This document shows, piece after piece, positions 51,007 to 62,474 of a stretch of DNA of 64,000 nucleotides. The DNA is taken from NCBI GenBank assembly GCA_036877525.1, contig JAZGTH010000008.1, forward strand, positions 6,799,001 through 6,863,000, given 5' to 3'. The position numbers and the translations under genes are program-made. The stretch's first letter is position 1; every line of letters begins with the position of its first letter. Below the pieces are notes generated by a model. It searched no databases, was not told where the DNA came from, and saw only the letters and a list, made by a program, of their open reading frames with translations. Source of the DNA: Chromobotia macracanthus. Taxonomy: Eukaryota; Chordata; Actinopteri; Cypriniformes; Botiidae.

Positions 51007-51060
51007 TAGAAAGAGGAAGAGAGAGAGACAGCGTGTGTGTGAGAGAGAGAGGGAGAGTGA
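51007..51060. repeat. GA-rich microsatellite with GT insert
   Basis: Imperfect ga runs around a gtgtgtgt core, in cadherin intron 1. Confidence 0.8.
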
Positions 51061-51776
51061 GACCCCTTAAGGCAACCTCGCTTTCAGTTTAAAAACTACG
51101 AGGCCTGAGCTTGAACCCTGAATCATTTTAGAAAAACCCACCACAGTGAGCCTGGGATAACCTGAATATGACCCACCATCTAATTATGCTAAATCTCTAT
51201 GGTGTGCGCTCTTCATTGATGCATACACACACACACACACACTAGGTCACTATCCTAAAATAGATGCCACTGTAATGGGCACAATTTCTCCACTGATTTG
51301 CATGGCAGAACTCCAGCACACCCATCTTTCCTGTGCACTTCCTGTCTTTCTTATCCCCGTTTCTGCCTTGATTTATTTTAATCATCAAAAAGGCTCGTTT
51401 AGCTCTTATTAAATTTTTAGAAAAGCTCTTAAATTTTTTTCACTTATGTGAATTTTTATGTCCACCATTATAACCTAAGAATGCAGGCCACTAAATGAGA
51501 ATTAAATCACACATTTTCTGCTCCAGATTTAGAATTTGAGTCTTACATATTTGCATAGAAGCATAGCACTCTGTATTCATACACTCCTGTGGCCTACCGA
51601 GCTGTTATTTACTGGTATAATATCTACATCTCGCTCTGAGAGTTTGCCTCCATAAGGTATTTATATCGGTTTCGATAACCTTGAATAAGAACCACAACCC
51701 TGTGGTCACAAATCAATTTGCCTAACCACTTCCCCTCTCCTGTGTCTTCATAGCCAATAATGTCTGTCTTTCTCAG

Positions 51777-51888
51777 GGGAGTCACGGAAACGCTCAGACC
51801 ATCCCTCCATGCCGACCAGGTTTCTCCCAGAGCTTCTACACTGTGTTTGTCCCCAGCGGTGTGCTGCAAGGCCAGAACATTCACAAAG
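51777..51888 (+). CDS. Classical cadherin, coding exon 2 (start of prodomain)
   Basis: The exon is 112 nt, bounded by a pyrimidine-rich acceptor (tctgtctttctcag) and a good donor (gtaaga). It runs from phase 0 to phase 1. The 37 residues start GSHGNAQTIPP and continue CRPGFSQSFYTVFVPSGVLQ, then GQNIHK; the split codon at the donor begins with G, consistent with the Val usual there. The cadherin prodomain (Cadherin_pro family) opens with Cys-x-x-Gly-Phe, a Tyr about five residues on, and an L.GQ or L.G segment before a conserved Val. All are present, with Cys at precursor residue 32. From memory, N-cadherin and T-cadherin exon 2 have the same 112-nt length. E-cadherin shares the PGF, YT and VP positions but is one codon longer. 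Signal-peptide cleavage may fall near GNA|Q. In the family the prodomain is cut off by furin-type proteases, leaving calcium-dependent adhesion repeats outside the cell. None of those repeats is encoded in this window. Candidates are cdh1, cdh2, cdh4 and cdh13. Confidence 0.75.
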
Positions 51889-51934
51889 GTAAGAGCTTGC
51901 AGTGCATTGCAAGATTCAGCTGCACATTTATAGC

Positions 51935-51944
<10 letters not shown>

Positions 51945-51967
<23 letters not shown>
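51945..51967. repeat. (GT)n microsatellite
   Basis: A gt run about 60 bp after cadherin exon 2. Confidence 0.85.
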
Positions 51968-54359
51968 GTGATCCTCAGAGGTTGCTTTTGCAACAGGTTT
52001 GTGTATGAATGTAAATATTTTTGCATCACTTTCTCACTCTTTATGTGTAGACTATACTGTATGTAGTGCTGAAAATAATCGTGTTGATTATTGTATGGAG
52101 AATGCACAATCATTACCAAATAACTGGGAGACAAAGGACGAACTGGTAATCAGGTTTATCGTATTTGAGCGGATGCTGTTGAATATTCTTCAGTTTCTCA
52201 TTCACACAGTGTGAAAGCTTTCAGAATTATTGTCATGCGTCATGTCTTTGCTATATCCAGCATGATTTCTCAGAAAAGTGTTAACAGCATTAATTTGAAC
52301 TAAACCAGTTTCAGCCGGTTACCTGCAAAAACATGGTGGATGCAAAATGAGCACAGTGCAGAATAACAAGCACAAATGAATGTTTTAGGAAGGAGGAACA
52401 GAGACGCAGATATGTCAGTGTGTTAAATGTTGATAGAACACACATGACCAGTAATTGAATTATAACTCATATAAAACACATAATTCTTCTCAAATGCAAT
52501 TTCCAAGCTCTCTGAAACTCCAGGTGATATATTATAAAGAAATATATCCACGCTGTGCTAAAAACAATGCTTGCAAAATGCTTCCTGTCTACTAGGTGGG
52601 TGTCATACGCGTGTGCGCGTTCCAAACCACTGCACAGAAAGCTACAGTTGGCACACGGCTGCATTAATGAAATGCACAAAGCCGGCGTCTCATTCTGATC
52701 ATAATCAATATGCATATTATTCATCCGCTGTTTGTCTATCAGAAAATCCTTGGCAGGATTATTAAAATTATAAATAAAATAAATAAATAAACCCATCATC
52801 TAAATTTAATGGCTAGCTCAGTGGCATGACTGGCTACAGAAGCTTTATTTAAATCTTCTGTATGACTCCTGCTGAGTGTTTTGCCTCTTTGAAAAAGATT
52901 TTTCCATTTTTTCTCTCCCCTCTGTCCTGCGTGTAATACAGTTCCTCTATTCTTTCCCATTTCTTTTCAGCAAGATTTCAGCCATCCTTTTATTCTGTCG
53001 CTTTTCATTGTCATTGTGTGCGTGTGTGCGTGTGCAGGGATATGCTTTATCTGTGGAATTTGTTTTGCTGTTATGGTAGGAGAAAAGATGTCTGGGGAAA
53101 AGATTGGACTTGCAGAAACAAATCATACAAGAAAAATGGCACATTGATTCGATCAATTACCTGTTTATTTCCAGCACATTCAAACTTTGATTGAGTATAG
53201 CTGTTATCAGTGTAATCAATGCTTTTATTCACATGAATGCAGTTATGTTGAGGACTCTGAATGCAGATATAGCTTTACCTCCATGGCTTTGTGTACGTCT
53301 CAATGGAACTTTTCCACTGATCTGGCATTACTTGTCAAAAATCAAACTTCACCATAATTTTAGAAATTGCCTATAGATACAGCTGGCAACCGTTTTTTGG
53401 AAAACTATTAATTTTATTTCTGTCATTTTAAATGTTTCTTTTAGAATAGCCTAGAATATGGACTTTTCCTCTTTTATCACACTTGTGCGGACTGTTGGCT
53501 TTGATTCCAGCCTGTGGACGTGTTGAAGCTACATTGTGAGGTGTTGACATGACAGATGCGCTTGTTGCACAGTAAGTCGGTACAGTATGTGTTTGTGTGC
53601 TTGCCCGAGCGCTCACGCGCGAGTCAATCATTTTGTTTGCCCGCGGATTTAGATATGAGCGTTTTGCTCAGATTGACTCCTGAGCCTTACCCACAATATC
53701 CAATCCAACCCAGCCAGCCACCTTTACTTCAATATCCAATAGTGCGCTCTTCATTTTAAAAACATGCTTACCCCAGCACAACTTGGCACTTGGGTGTGTA
53801 TCGCTATGCTGCAGTATAAGCCCTTATAGAGAGTGATTAATGTACAGTCACTAGCCTGGAGGAAGGGTGATGTGTTCAGGGGAACCGTAGTAATCGGGGA
53901 GTGGGGTCGCCTCTCAGGGATGTTAATGATAACAGTCTCCCATAACCCAGAACCGTCATAGAGGGGAGAGTAATGGGCGAGCCAGTTCGCTTAGGCGCTA
54001 CAGTCAAGTTGAGAAAGTCTAGTGTCAATTTAACCGACATCCTGTAATTGTAAACATTGCTCTGACGCCTCAAGAATGTTAATACCACTTTGGACGGGGA
54101 GCCGGGAATTCTCTGGAGTGCAGAGCGGCCAGAGAGTTTTACTCAGCGAGAGAAATTGAGAGTTTAAAGTTCCACTTGGGTTGTCTCCATAACTGTTTAA
54201 TATGGCCGTGGTGCATTGGGGTGAAAGTGAGTGATTCATCTCATTTCTCTAGGTACTGCTTAGCATTGGTCTCTAAAGCCTGGCCATCCAAACTGAATCA
54301 GATATGACTACTCTTTCATGCCCAGGGTAGTCAGGAGATCTGCCAGCTGTCTGCCAGTC

Positions 54360-54600
54360 ACATGGCCGCTCGCGATGCAATTTGCTGATTCCGTTTAATT
54401 ACATGAGAAGATTGTTGTGTTTGTTTTCCGCTCCTGTATGAAGGCATTCGTGAGGCTTTTAATTATGGCAAAGTCTGGATATTACAACAATCATTTATGC
54501 CCATCATCTTTTAAGCCTCACGATCACTTTTATCGTAAGTCTAAGAATAACGAGCGCATTAAAGTCGTGGCCCTCGAACGAAGTCGATTAAAGTAGTAAT
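54360..54600. promoter_or_regulatory. Candidate intronic enhancer block in intron 2
   Basis: Unique sequence with ccgtttaattacatgag, gcttttaattatggc, aacaatcatttatgc, ttttatcgtaag and cgcattaaagtcg. These homeodomain-type and caudal-type cores are interspersed with CpGs. It contains no repeats and no exon. The position inside cadherin intron 2 makes an enhancer plausible. Confidence 0.3.
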
Positions 54601-57498
54601 ATTTCAGCTATCCAACATTTTTAATATCTTTACACAGTCAAAACAGACAATGTAAGTCCCTTTCAGGCACAGTACCTCACTAGAGTTGATTCATCTTTAC
54701 TCCGAATGTGAAAAGATTCATCATTTATACTAACAAAATATAAATGCCAGGGTTGTCACAGATTGAGCTGGCTTAGGAGAAAATGAAAGGCAGCCGCATA
54801 CCTGCAGTAAATACCGTAAGTATGGTAAACATTTGCAATTTACCTGATTGAATTCCAGATCCTAAATGGCAAGTTTCGAAACGCATGTAACGTAGAATGA
54901 TGATGTTGTCGTTTTTGTGAGAGGTGATTTTGCTCAAGGGGGAAATTATATTTTATGGTTGTTTTATGTTTTATTGCATTACGTCATGTCTTCTGGCATT
55001 TATGCAAATGTTTATTGGCGTATAAGCTTATGCATAAATGTTTTGTCTTGCTGTGTTGACATGTATATATGACAAATATGTTAAATGCAAGAATACCAAA
55101 TGGTTTATTAGACATTGTACATTGGGGCCAGGGAACCTTAAAAGTGCATTAAAAAGTGCTGACTTAAAATGTAATTTAAATTTGGGGGAACATATAGTCT
55201 TTTTAGAACTACAAAGAGATGTTATGATGTCAGACGAAAAAGAGATGTTTATTAGGGACCGTGTTAGGTTAGATTTCTTGCTTTTGTTGAAGTAGACGAG
55301 ATGCTCTTTGGAACATCATGCTGAGATAACATGAATCATCAAGTTTTGCACACACTTGTAGAGTTCATGACAGTGTGAGTACATGCTGTCATCAAAGAAA
55401 AAGATAGACATAGCAAACACTACCTAACTTTTCACTTAGATCATCATAATGTAGAGCGAAAAATGTATAAAAAATAGTAGCAATTTCACAAGTGGACTTT
55501 TGAACCCCATTACATACATTTACATAATAAAAACAGGATTCATATATAGAAAACAGTATGAGGGCATGTTGTCAGTGAAGCCCAACAGAGCATATGAGCG
55601 TTGGCCCTTTTCAGAGCCGAACCCCAACTGGGAGAGATAAGGCATGAAAACGGATATTCCACTGATTGCACATTGTAGTGTAAACCATCATCTTGGACTA
55701 AGAGCAGGATCAGGTGCTTTGAAGTCAAAGACAGAGTTAGAGATGTAGGGAGGACAGGTACGCACTCACACTGAAGAACAATCTGATTTCTGATGCACTT
55801 ATCTCTGAATGCTGCTCTGAATGGACGCTGTCAGAATGCATTCAGAGAATGTGAGCCATGAACTTCAGTGCATAACCCTTTCATATCCGACACAGCACTG
55901 GTGGGAAATGGAAGCCATTGGAGTTGGCCGCCGGTTCAAAGGCGGCCATTTGTCATCTTAATTACTAGTGCTTATGCAAAGTCAGAGTCATTTGACTTCT
56001 CTGGCAGATTTGTGCCTGCTTGGATTTCCTAGATATTCTGCGCATTCTGTTTTGTCATCGATAAAATATACTGTTGTTAGTCCCCGCTACGGATATTTTT
56101 TTATCTTTACAAAATACGCCTATCCCACAAGGACGACCATTAAATCACAACAGCACAGGCGTCTTACAGCAGTTTCACAAAAAAACAAAAACTAGGACTC
56201 CACCTGTGAGATGGAGACGCTCAGCGCATGGACTCCCAAGCTCTCCCTCTGCGCTCCAGTCGCGTCTTGAAGTTTACCTCATTATCCAGCAAACACATTG
56301 CTCTCCATACTTGTGCTGCGCTGTGAAGCCTCTCATGGATACAGACATTCACAGACGCTCATTAGGACGGTACTGCATGAGCCCTTTGTGTGTCCTCACA
56401 GTCACAAACAGAACAGGGTTAAGAGTTTATTATAAAACAGCTAGTTCAGGCTCTGCATTCTGATTGGATGAGCCACATTCGAAGCTGTTGGAAAGTTAAT
56501 GATAAGCACAATTTAAGCACACTCACAGATTTATAAATACATAGACGCCATTGGCTGCTTTAATCTATTGCTGCAATATGTCAACAGCACCGCCATATTG
56601 AACCAGACAGGACTGCCCTATAAACGTATACAAGAGAACGTGGAAACTGCGCTTTTCTAAATAAAAAGCACAATAACTTTTACATTTTTTTTAACCATTT
56701 CAATGGAGTACAAAAACATTATGCCTCTATTATTTAAAATCTTAATGGTTAGAGTTGGAAAATTAATCGTTGTCATAAGGAATTGTGAAATATCCATTAA
56801 TTGTGCCTGTTATTGATGGAAAGCCACTGCCACAATGTTAATTGATGTTTTGCAAACGTTTGAAAAGCAACAGCATTAGACAGAATAACCATGTCAAAGT
56901 GTTTAGTGTTAGTAAAACAACTAAACACACTAAACAATAAAGAGTTGTTTTTTATGTTTTTGTTTGTTTAAATTTAGCCTTAAATTTAGCTTTGATAGAC
57001 TGTTTAAAGGGAGGTTCGTTTGCTTACAGAACTTACCCCAAAAGGTCAAAGTGAGTTTAGGAAAACATATAACATTCACATTGCTAATAAACTGAACTAT
57101 TTGACTGAATATTTGTGACTGTTATTGATAAATATAATTTATTGAATATTCTATTTTTAATGCGTCAATACATCTTAAAGTATATTTTTCATTTCTTCCT
57201 GTTTTCCTGTATCTCATGGTTATTTATTGTAAAATAGCAGCTTACAAAGCTTACAGCTTTTGAATACAGAATAAGCAGCTTAGTGATTTGCACATAAACA
57301 GCAATTGACATTACTATTTATCTATTCTGCATCACTCTAGGTTTTAAACACTTTACATGGCTGAAGAAAACAAGATCTGTTCTTTCTCTCAGTTGTGAAA
57401 GTGATGTTCTGTGCAATGTATAGTGCTATTCACCTAATTTACTTTTTCATTCTATTCTATTCCATTCCATTTAGTCAACATAAAGTGCATAGTGTATG

Positions 57499-57545
57499 GA
57501 AAGAATACCCCATCTAAAAAATAAAAATGTTGTCATTTACTCATG

Positions 57546-57589
<44 letters not shown>

Positions 57590-57647
57590 GTGTTTTTAGA
57601 TGAGTTAATGATGACAGAATTTTTCATTTATGAGTGATCTTTTTAAA
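57499..57647. mobile_element. MITE ends flanking a (CA)n tract
   Basis: 'ataaaaatgttgtcatttac' on the left and 'gagttaatgatgacagaatt' on the right are inverted ends of the same MITE family. The interior has been replaced by a CA repeat of about 40 bp (57548-57587). Confidence 0.45.
57548..57587. repeat. (CA)n microsatellite
   Basis: About 20 uninterrupted ca units between two MITE ends. Confidence 0.9.
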
Positions 57648-57710
57648 GAGAAACATTGGCTTACGTAGATCAACCATTCTGTCTTTACTTTCCTCCCCAT
57701 TATTCTCTAC

Positions 57711-57773
57711 TGTCTCTCTCACTGTCTCTTGCTCTCTCTCTCTTTCTCTCTCTCACTCTCTCTCTCATACTCT
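57711..57773. repeat. CT-rich microsatellite
   Basis: Imperfect tc tract with ttgc and ttt interruptions. Confidence 0.8.
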
Positions 57774-59412
57774 TTTCCACCACTCACCTAGCAGTTCTTA
57801 ATTAAGTTTTCTTATGAAACCATGGTTCTATGTCTATTCGAATATAAATCAGATTGGATTTTCTTCTTAAAGGAAGACTTTTCACTGCTGGCTGTGTGTA
57901 TACTATTAGCCAGCCCTCGTTCAGCAAGGCATTTCTCATTTGCATTGGCCTCGTCACTTAGAGTTATATTCAAACCGAACACATTCAGGTGTGGATGCTT
58001 TGGTGCGTTAAGGTCATTAACCTCTTATTCAGGTGCTGGAAACGTGTTCTGATTCTGTGGGAAGGCCTTGAGCGCGCTGCTTTTGAAAAGGGAAATATTG
58101 ACGGTGGCTTATTTATTATTACTGTTATTTATTAGGTGAATGCTTCATTTTATAGAAATTTCTGTTAATCATATTACAACTTGAATAATATGATGTGGCA
58201 CACGCAAGGACAAGCGGATCCAAAACCTGAAAATTTATCACGAGCATAAACAGTCACCGGCCAGTTTATTATGTACACTGTGCTAGTAACAAGCTGGACC
58301 CCCTTTGTCTTTAATCTTTGCATATATTTGTCTGTGACATTATTTAGAGGTTTATATAGACAAGATAGCTATTTACATTAGATTTATAAATAAATAAATA
58401 AAAATGAACTGTGTATAATTTCATAATAATGTATATCTATTTATATATAATGGAATACATTTATACAGTACATACAGTAATATGAATAGTAAATTGAGCT
58501 AACTCTCTTTCTGGGTATCTTTGTGTATGCATATGTATGACTGGTCTCAGCGGGCCATTATAACGTTCCATGACGCTGACCTGCCTGTATTTTTAATTCC
58601 CTACCATGCCCTCAGGTTCTGTTTTAATTACTTCTTCCTTTGACATGGTGAGTTTATTTTAAGGAGCAAATACTAAAAACGCCAAGGGGAAAGCGAACAT
58701 GATTCAGCCCACAAAGTCTCAAGATTTGGCACCAATCTAAGCAGAGTTTATATTGAAGAAAATAGTAAAGAGGAGAGGTAGCGATTTCTCCCGGTGTAGG
58801 AAGATCAGGGAGTGGCTGGGGGGGATGAACAAGGAAGCTTGTGAAAACGGAAGTGAGGAATACTAATTGTATTCATAAGATGCAGCTTTGGTTTATCCTC
58901 ATCTGCTCTCTCTCTCACTCTCTCTCGCTCTGTTTCTGCCTTCCTTTTTGAGGCTTGCAGACAGCTACACTTCAAGTCCTGAGGCTGTCTTAAAGAGATT
59001 CTGTTGAGCAGAGGAGAACAAGCTGTGGTCAGGGACTGTCGGACATGAATTTAGTCTGTTTATTTATATAAATGCTGGGCTCCCGAGGTGAGGTAAATAC
59101 AACCAGATGAACAGAGAAGCAGTAGGAGTTGGGAGGATATTTGGGTTACGTCTTATGAATTTAAATCACATAAAGGGTCTTTTTTCTCTCGTGCAAATAC
59201 ACACATGGGCACACAGAGTCTTTTCAAATCTGACAGTTTGTTGCTTGTGCGTCTTTGGGGTTACTTACAGTGTTTGCCGCTTTTTGACTTGATTGGCAAT
59301 GGCCAGAGAAAGAAGAAGCATCCCTCTATTCAGTGAGTGATTATCTTAAATGGAGAAATTAAAGGATTACAGACTGGCTCAGTAATCCAGCTGTCAATCT
59401 GTTGCCTCATTA

Positions 59413-59435
59413 AGGAGGAGGAGGAGGAGGAGGAG
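59413..59435. repeat. (GGA)n microsatellite
   Basis: Seven gga-type units passing into ga repeats. Confidence 0.8.
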
Positions 59436-62400
59436 AGAGAAAGAGAAAGCGAGTAAGTGAGTGAGGAAGGTAGAGAGAAATTTTGAGAAGAAGATTAAAT
59501 TGTGGCCACTGCTAGCATTGTTTATTTGCACATGCCATCTGTGTTGTGTTAGTGCCCAGTTCACTAAAATAAAACCAGGTGATGGTGCAAACACTACACA
59601 AAAATGTAGTGCTGTACACAATTTACACGGTGTAATTTCTAATTCTGAGGATCAGTTTGGCTTGGTTTGACTTAATCTCTGTGAAACTATGTTTTGTGGT
59701 AGATAATACTAAAAGTTTTCTTTTAGACACACTTTTAAGGATTTTGAGATTATAATATGCCTTTTCCAGGCCGGTAAAATGGCAAGTGAATAAATCTGTT
59801 TGTAAAGAAAGCAGTGCAATATATAGAAATATTGTGGACGTAACATAAATTTCAAGTATTTGATTATTGATTCACCCATTGTTTACACTTCTTAAACCAG
59901 ACATTATGTCATTGGTTTTCCTTTCTGAGACTTAAGAACAGACTGGACCATCTATATTTGTGTCTGTCCTTTCATTGATTTTTTTTGTTATTAAGCCATT
60001 TATATTGTCCACAATGGGAAGGGCCCTCTTGTATATTATGAATATCAGCACAAACTGGCAGACGTTTCTAGGATCCCAAAGTTGCTCTGGGATCTTGAAG
60101 AAGCCGAGGAAAAATCAATACAAATTTCCACTGTGCTGCAAGTTCAACATGGTCACTCAGTTATAGCATTGATCGCATCTTCAAAAGGACCTTTGTAGTT
60201 TTATTTATATGTTCATACATACAGCCATACAAATATAAACTTATTTGAAAGGTAAAATGTTGAAGGACAAAGAGACTTGTGTTGGAAGGAGGTTGAGATA
60301 TGCGAGTCTGTGGAGCAAAATCGAGTGGAGGAAATCGAGAATTCAAGGTTTCTGTGTACTTAAACTCACAAAGCTTACTGGAGATCGCTGGACATAGTCC
60401 ATGAATGCAAATATGATTATCAAAAAATATCTACTGGAGGTTCTCAGACTAAATTGTCCAGCAGAGCCCTCCAAATTTTGTATAAATTTTCCACAAGCCC
60501 ACAACTGGCTCTTCAACGTTCACTGAACCGTTGTGGTTTGTAACTAAAAGACGTTTGGCAACTCATACTTCAGCACTTTTGCGCTGATAAAGAGCTTGGC
60601 CATTTGTGGGTAAAAATTATGTTTGCAAAGGGACTATTCAAATTTCATCCCAGGCTACCGGTGGCTCCATTTTGAATTCTGCATGAGTGTACAATATTCA
60701 TTATCACCAAATGCAGCAGTTTCATATTAAAAAAAAGTAAACATCACCGACAGACTCCAGGCTGATATTCATTTATTGGTTTATTTATTTATTCAAATCA
60801 TGAATGCTGTTTACAACAGATAATTTGGAGGTGAGGTATGAGACCTGCATGTGAACGCAAAGTTCATAATGTTATGTTTGGGCATTGTGCGGGATGTGAT
60901 AATTCTCTAACTAGCACAAACATTTCTATTTCTGCTTCCCTCAGTGAGTCACAACTGCACTTGTATTTCTATAGTCCGGATTTTAAATAACCCCCTAACA
61001 TTTGCTTTGCCTGATACGCGTGACTTCAAATGTGCATATTGAGTGAAATTTAACATTTTTAAACAGGTAACGCTAATAATTTGTCAAAACTCCTTATAGA
61101 AATGCTAACTATGTGGCATAATGTGTTAAATAGGCTGCCTGCACTGAGAGAAAGTGTTGGGCCCTCATAGGAAAAAAAGTGAGAGACATACTGTGCTGCT
61201 GAATAGATTTCATTTCTGAAATGAATCTGCTTTTTATCTGTATTAAAGGTGCTGTAAATGAATGCCTGAACGTTTCTAAGGCCACCTGATAAGCCTTGAG
61301 TCGGGGGCCTGGATTGGTAATGTTCTTGCTCATTGTAAGGTTTGAGTCTACAAGTACGTCTGACAGTGCGAGTGACATTGGGGCTGTAATAACTAATTAT
61401 CCCGGTGGCCATGTACTGCATGAGTCTCAGTATTATAGAAATGTTGTGAAGTTAATTCTCTCTACATTCAGCTTCTGGAATCTATTTATTTAAAAAATGT
61501 ATATACATATATACATACTGGCAGGAAGTTTGGACTCCATAGCATCTTTTTATTGGCCAAGGTGCTGTCTGCCTGACATGTAAAGCAACCCATCTCAGTT
61601 TGTTTTGTTCAGCGTCATGTTTTAGAGAACACAACAGAACACACCTTCCGGAAATGCTGTGGAATTCAACCAATCAGATGATGACTTCAAAACTCCTGAA
61701 GTGTTTTCACTTTCACAAAATGTTTTCATTTTGTGCACTCTATACGTGAGATGTCCAGCTAATGGTCTGTGAGCGTGACATCTGAGGCAGAGACTACTGA
61801 CAGTGTAGTTTAAAAACGCATGAGATGAAGAGTAGGTAAAAATCACAGGATTGAACAAACCACTATGCCACAGCTCTACCACATCAGTAACATTTAAAGG
61901 GTCTTTAAATAATACAGCTGTGGTTTGGGCTGTACTGTTTGAATCCAGTAGACCACAGATGGCTTTGTTGCTGCTGAAGTGATAGTCGTATCTGTTTGTG
62001 TCAGATGTATTTACATATAATCAGTATATGTAACATATTAATTATAATTTGTGTTTTTGTAAATTAAATTGTCAGTGGTAAGCAGTCCACCTGTTTGGAA
62101 AGAATCCCCTATAAGAGACGCTGCCTATATGGACGCGTGCACAAACGCAACACAACATGCATAGAGGCACAGATGTTCAGATACACGTGCATATACACTC
62201 GACACAAACAGCTCCTGTGAATGTGTGCAGCTGAACACCTTCTCCTGCATCATTCTGTGATGTCATTGTGTTTAGATCTCAGGAGAAATGCATATCACAG
62301 CTGTAGCAGTGGGAAGCCTGTATCTTCCCTACAAACATTAGTGTTGGGAAATACCTGGATTTTCACTGCCGCCACCCACTGAGCCACAAAATGGAGGGTT

Positions 62401-62456
62401 CAATTTACTGCTTTGAAGTTGCAAAGGTTAAAAAACTACATAAATACATCATATAA

Positions 62457-62474
62457 ACACACACACACACACAC
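62457..62474. repeat. (CA)n microsatellite
   Basis: Short uninterrupted ca run of about nine units. Confidence 0.8.

Larger units (their letters stand above)
49992..51776 (+). other. Cadherin intron 1
   Basis: The 1.79-kb phase-0 intron lies between the signal-peptide exon and the prodomain exon. It holds an inverted pair of E-boxes at 50461-50487, a GA/GT-rich simple repeat at 51007-51060 and a short CA run near 51228-51242. A short intron 1 followed by a very long intron 2 is, from memory, the arrangement of human CDH1. Intron length changes freely, so this is only a weak hint at the paralogue. Confidence 0.6.

Noticed and set aside
56074..56463. 129-codon + strand open frame, longest in the window
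   Set aside because: No known domain, no signal peptide, no splice or promoter context. It lies inside cadherin intron 2, and the length is expected by chance in 64 kb.
61059..61421. Overlapping minus-strand frames of 120 and 89 codons
   Set aside because: Two frames over the same DNA with no codon-use or domain support.
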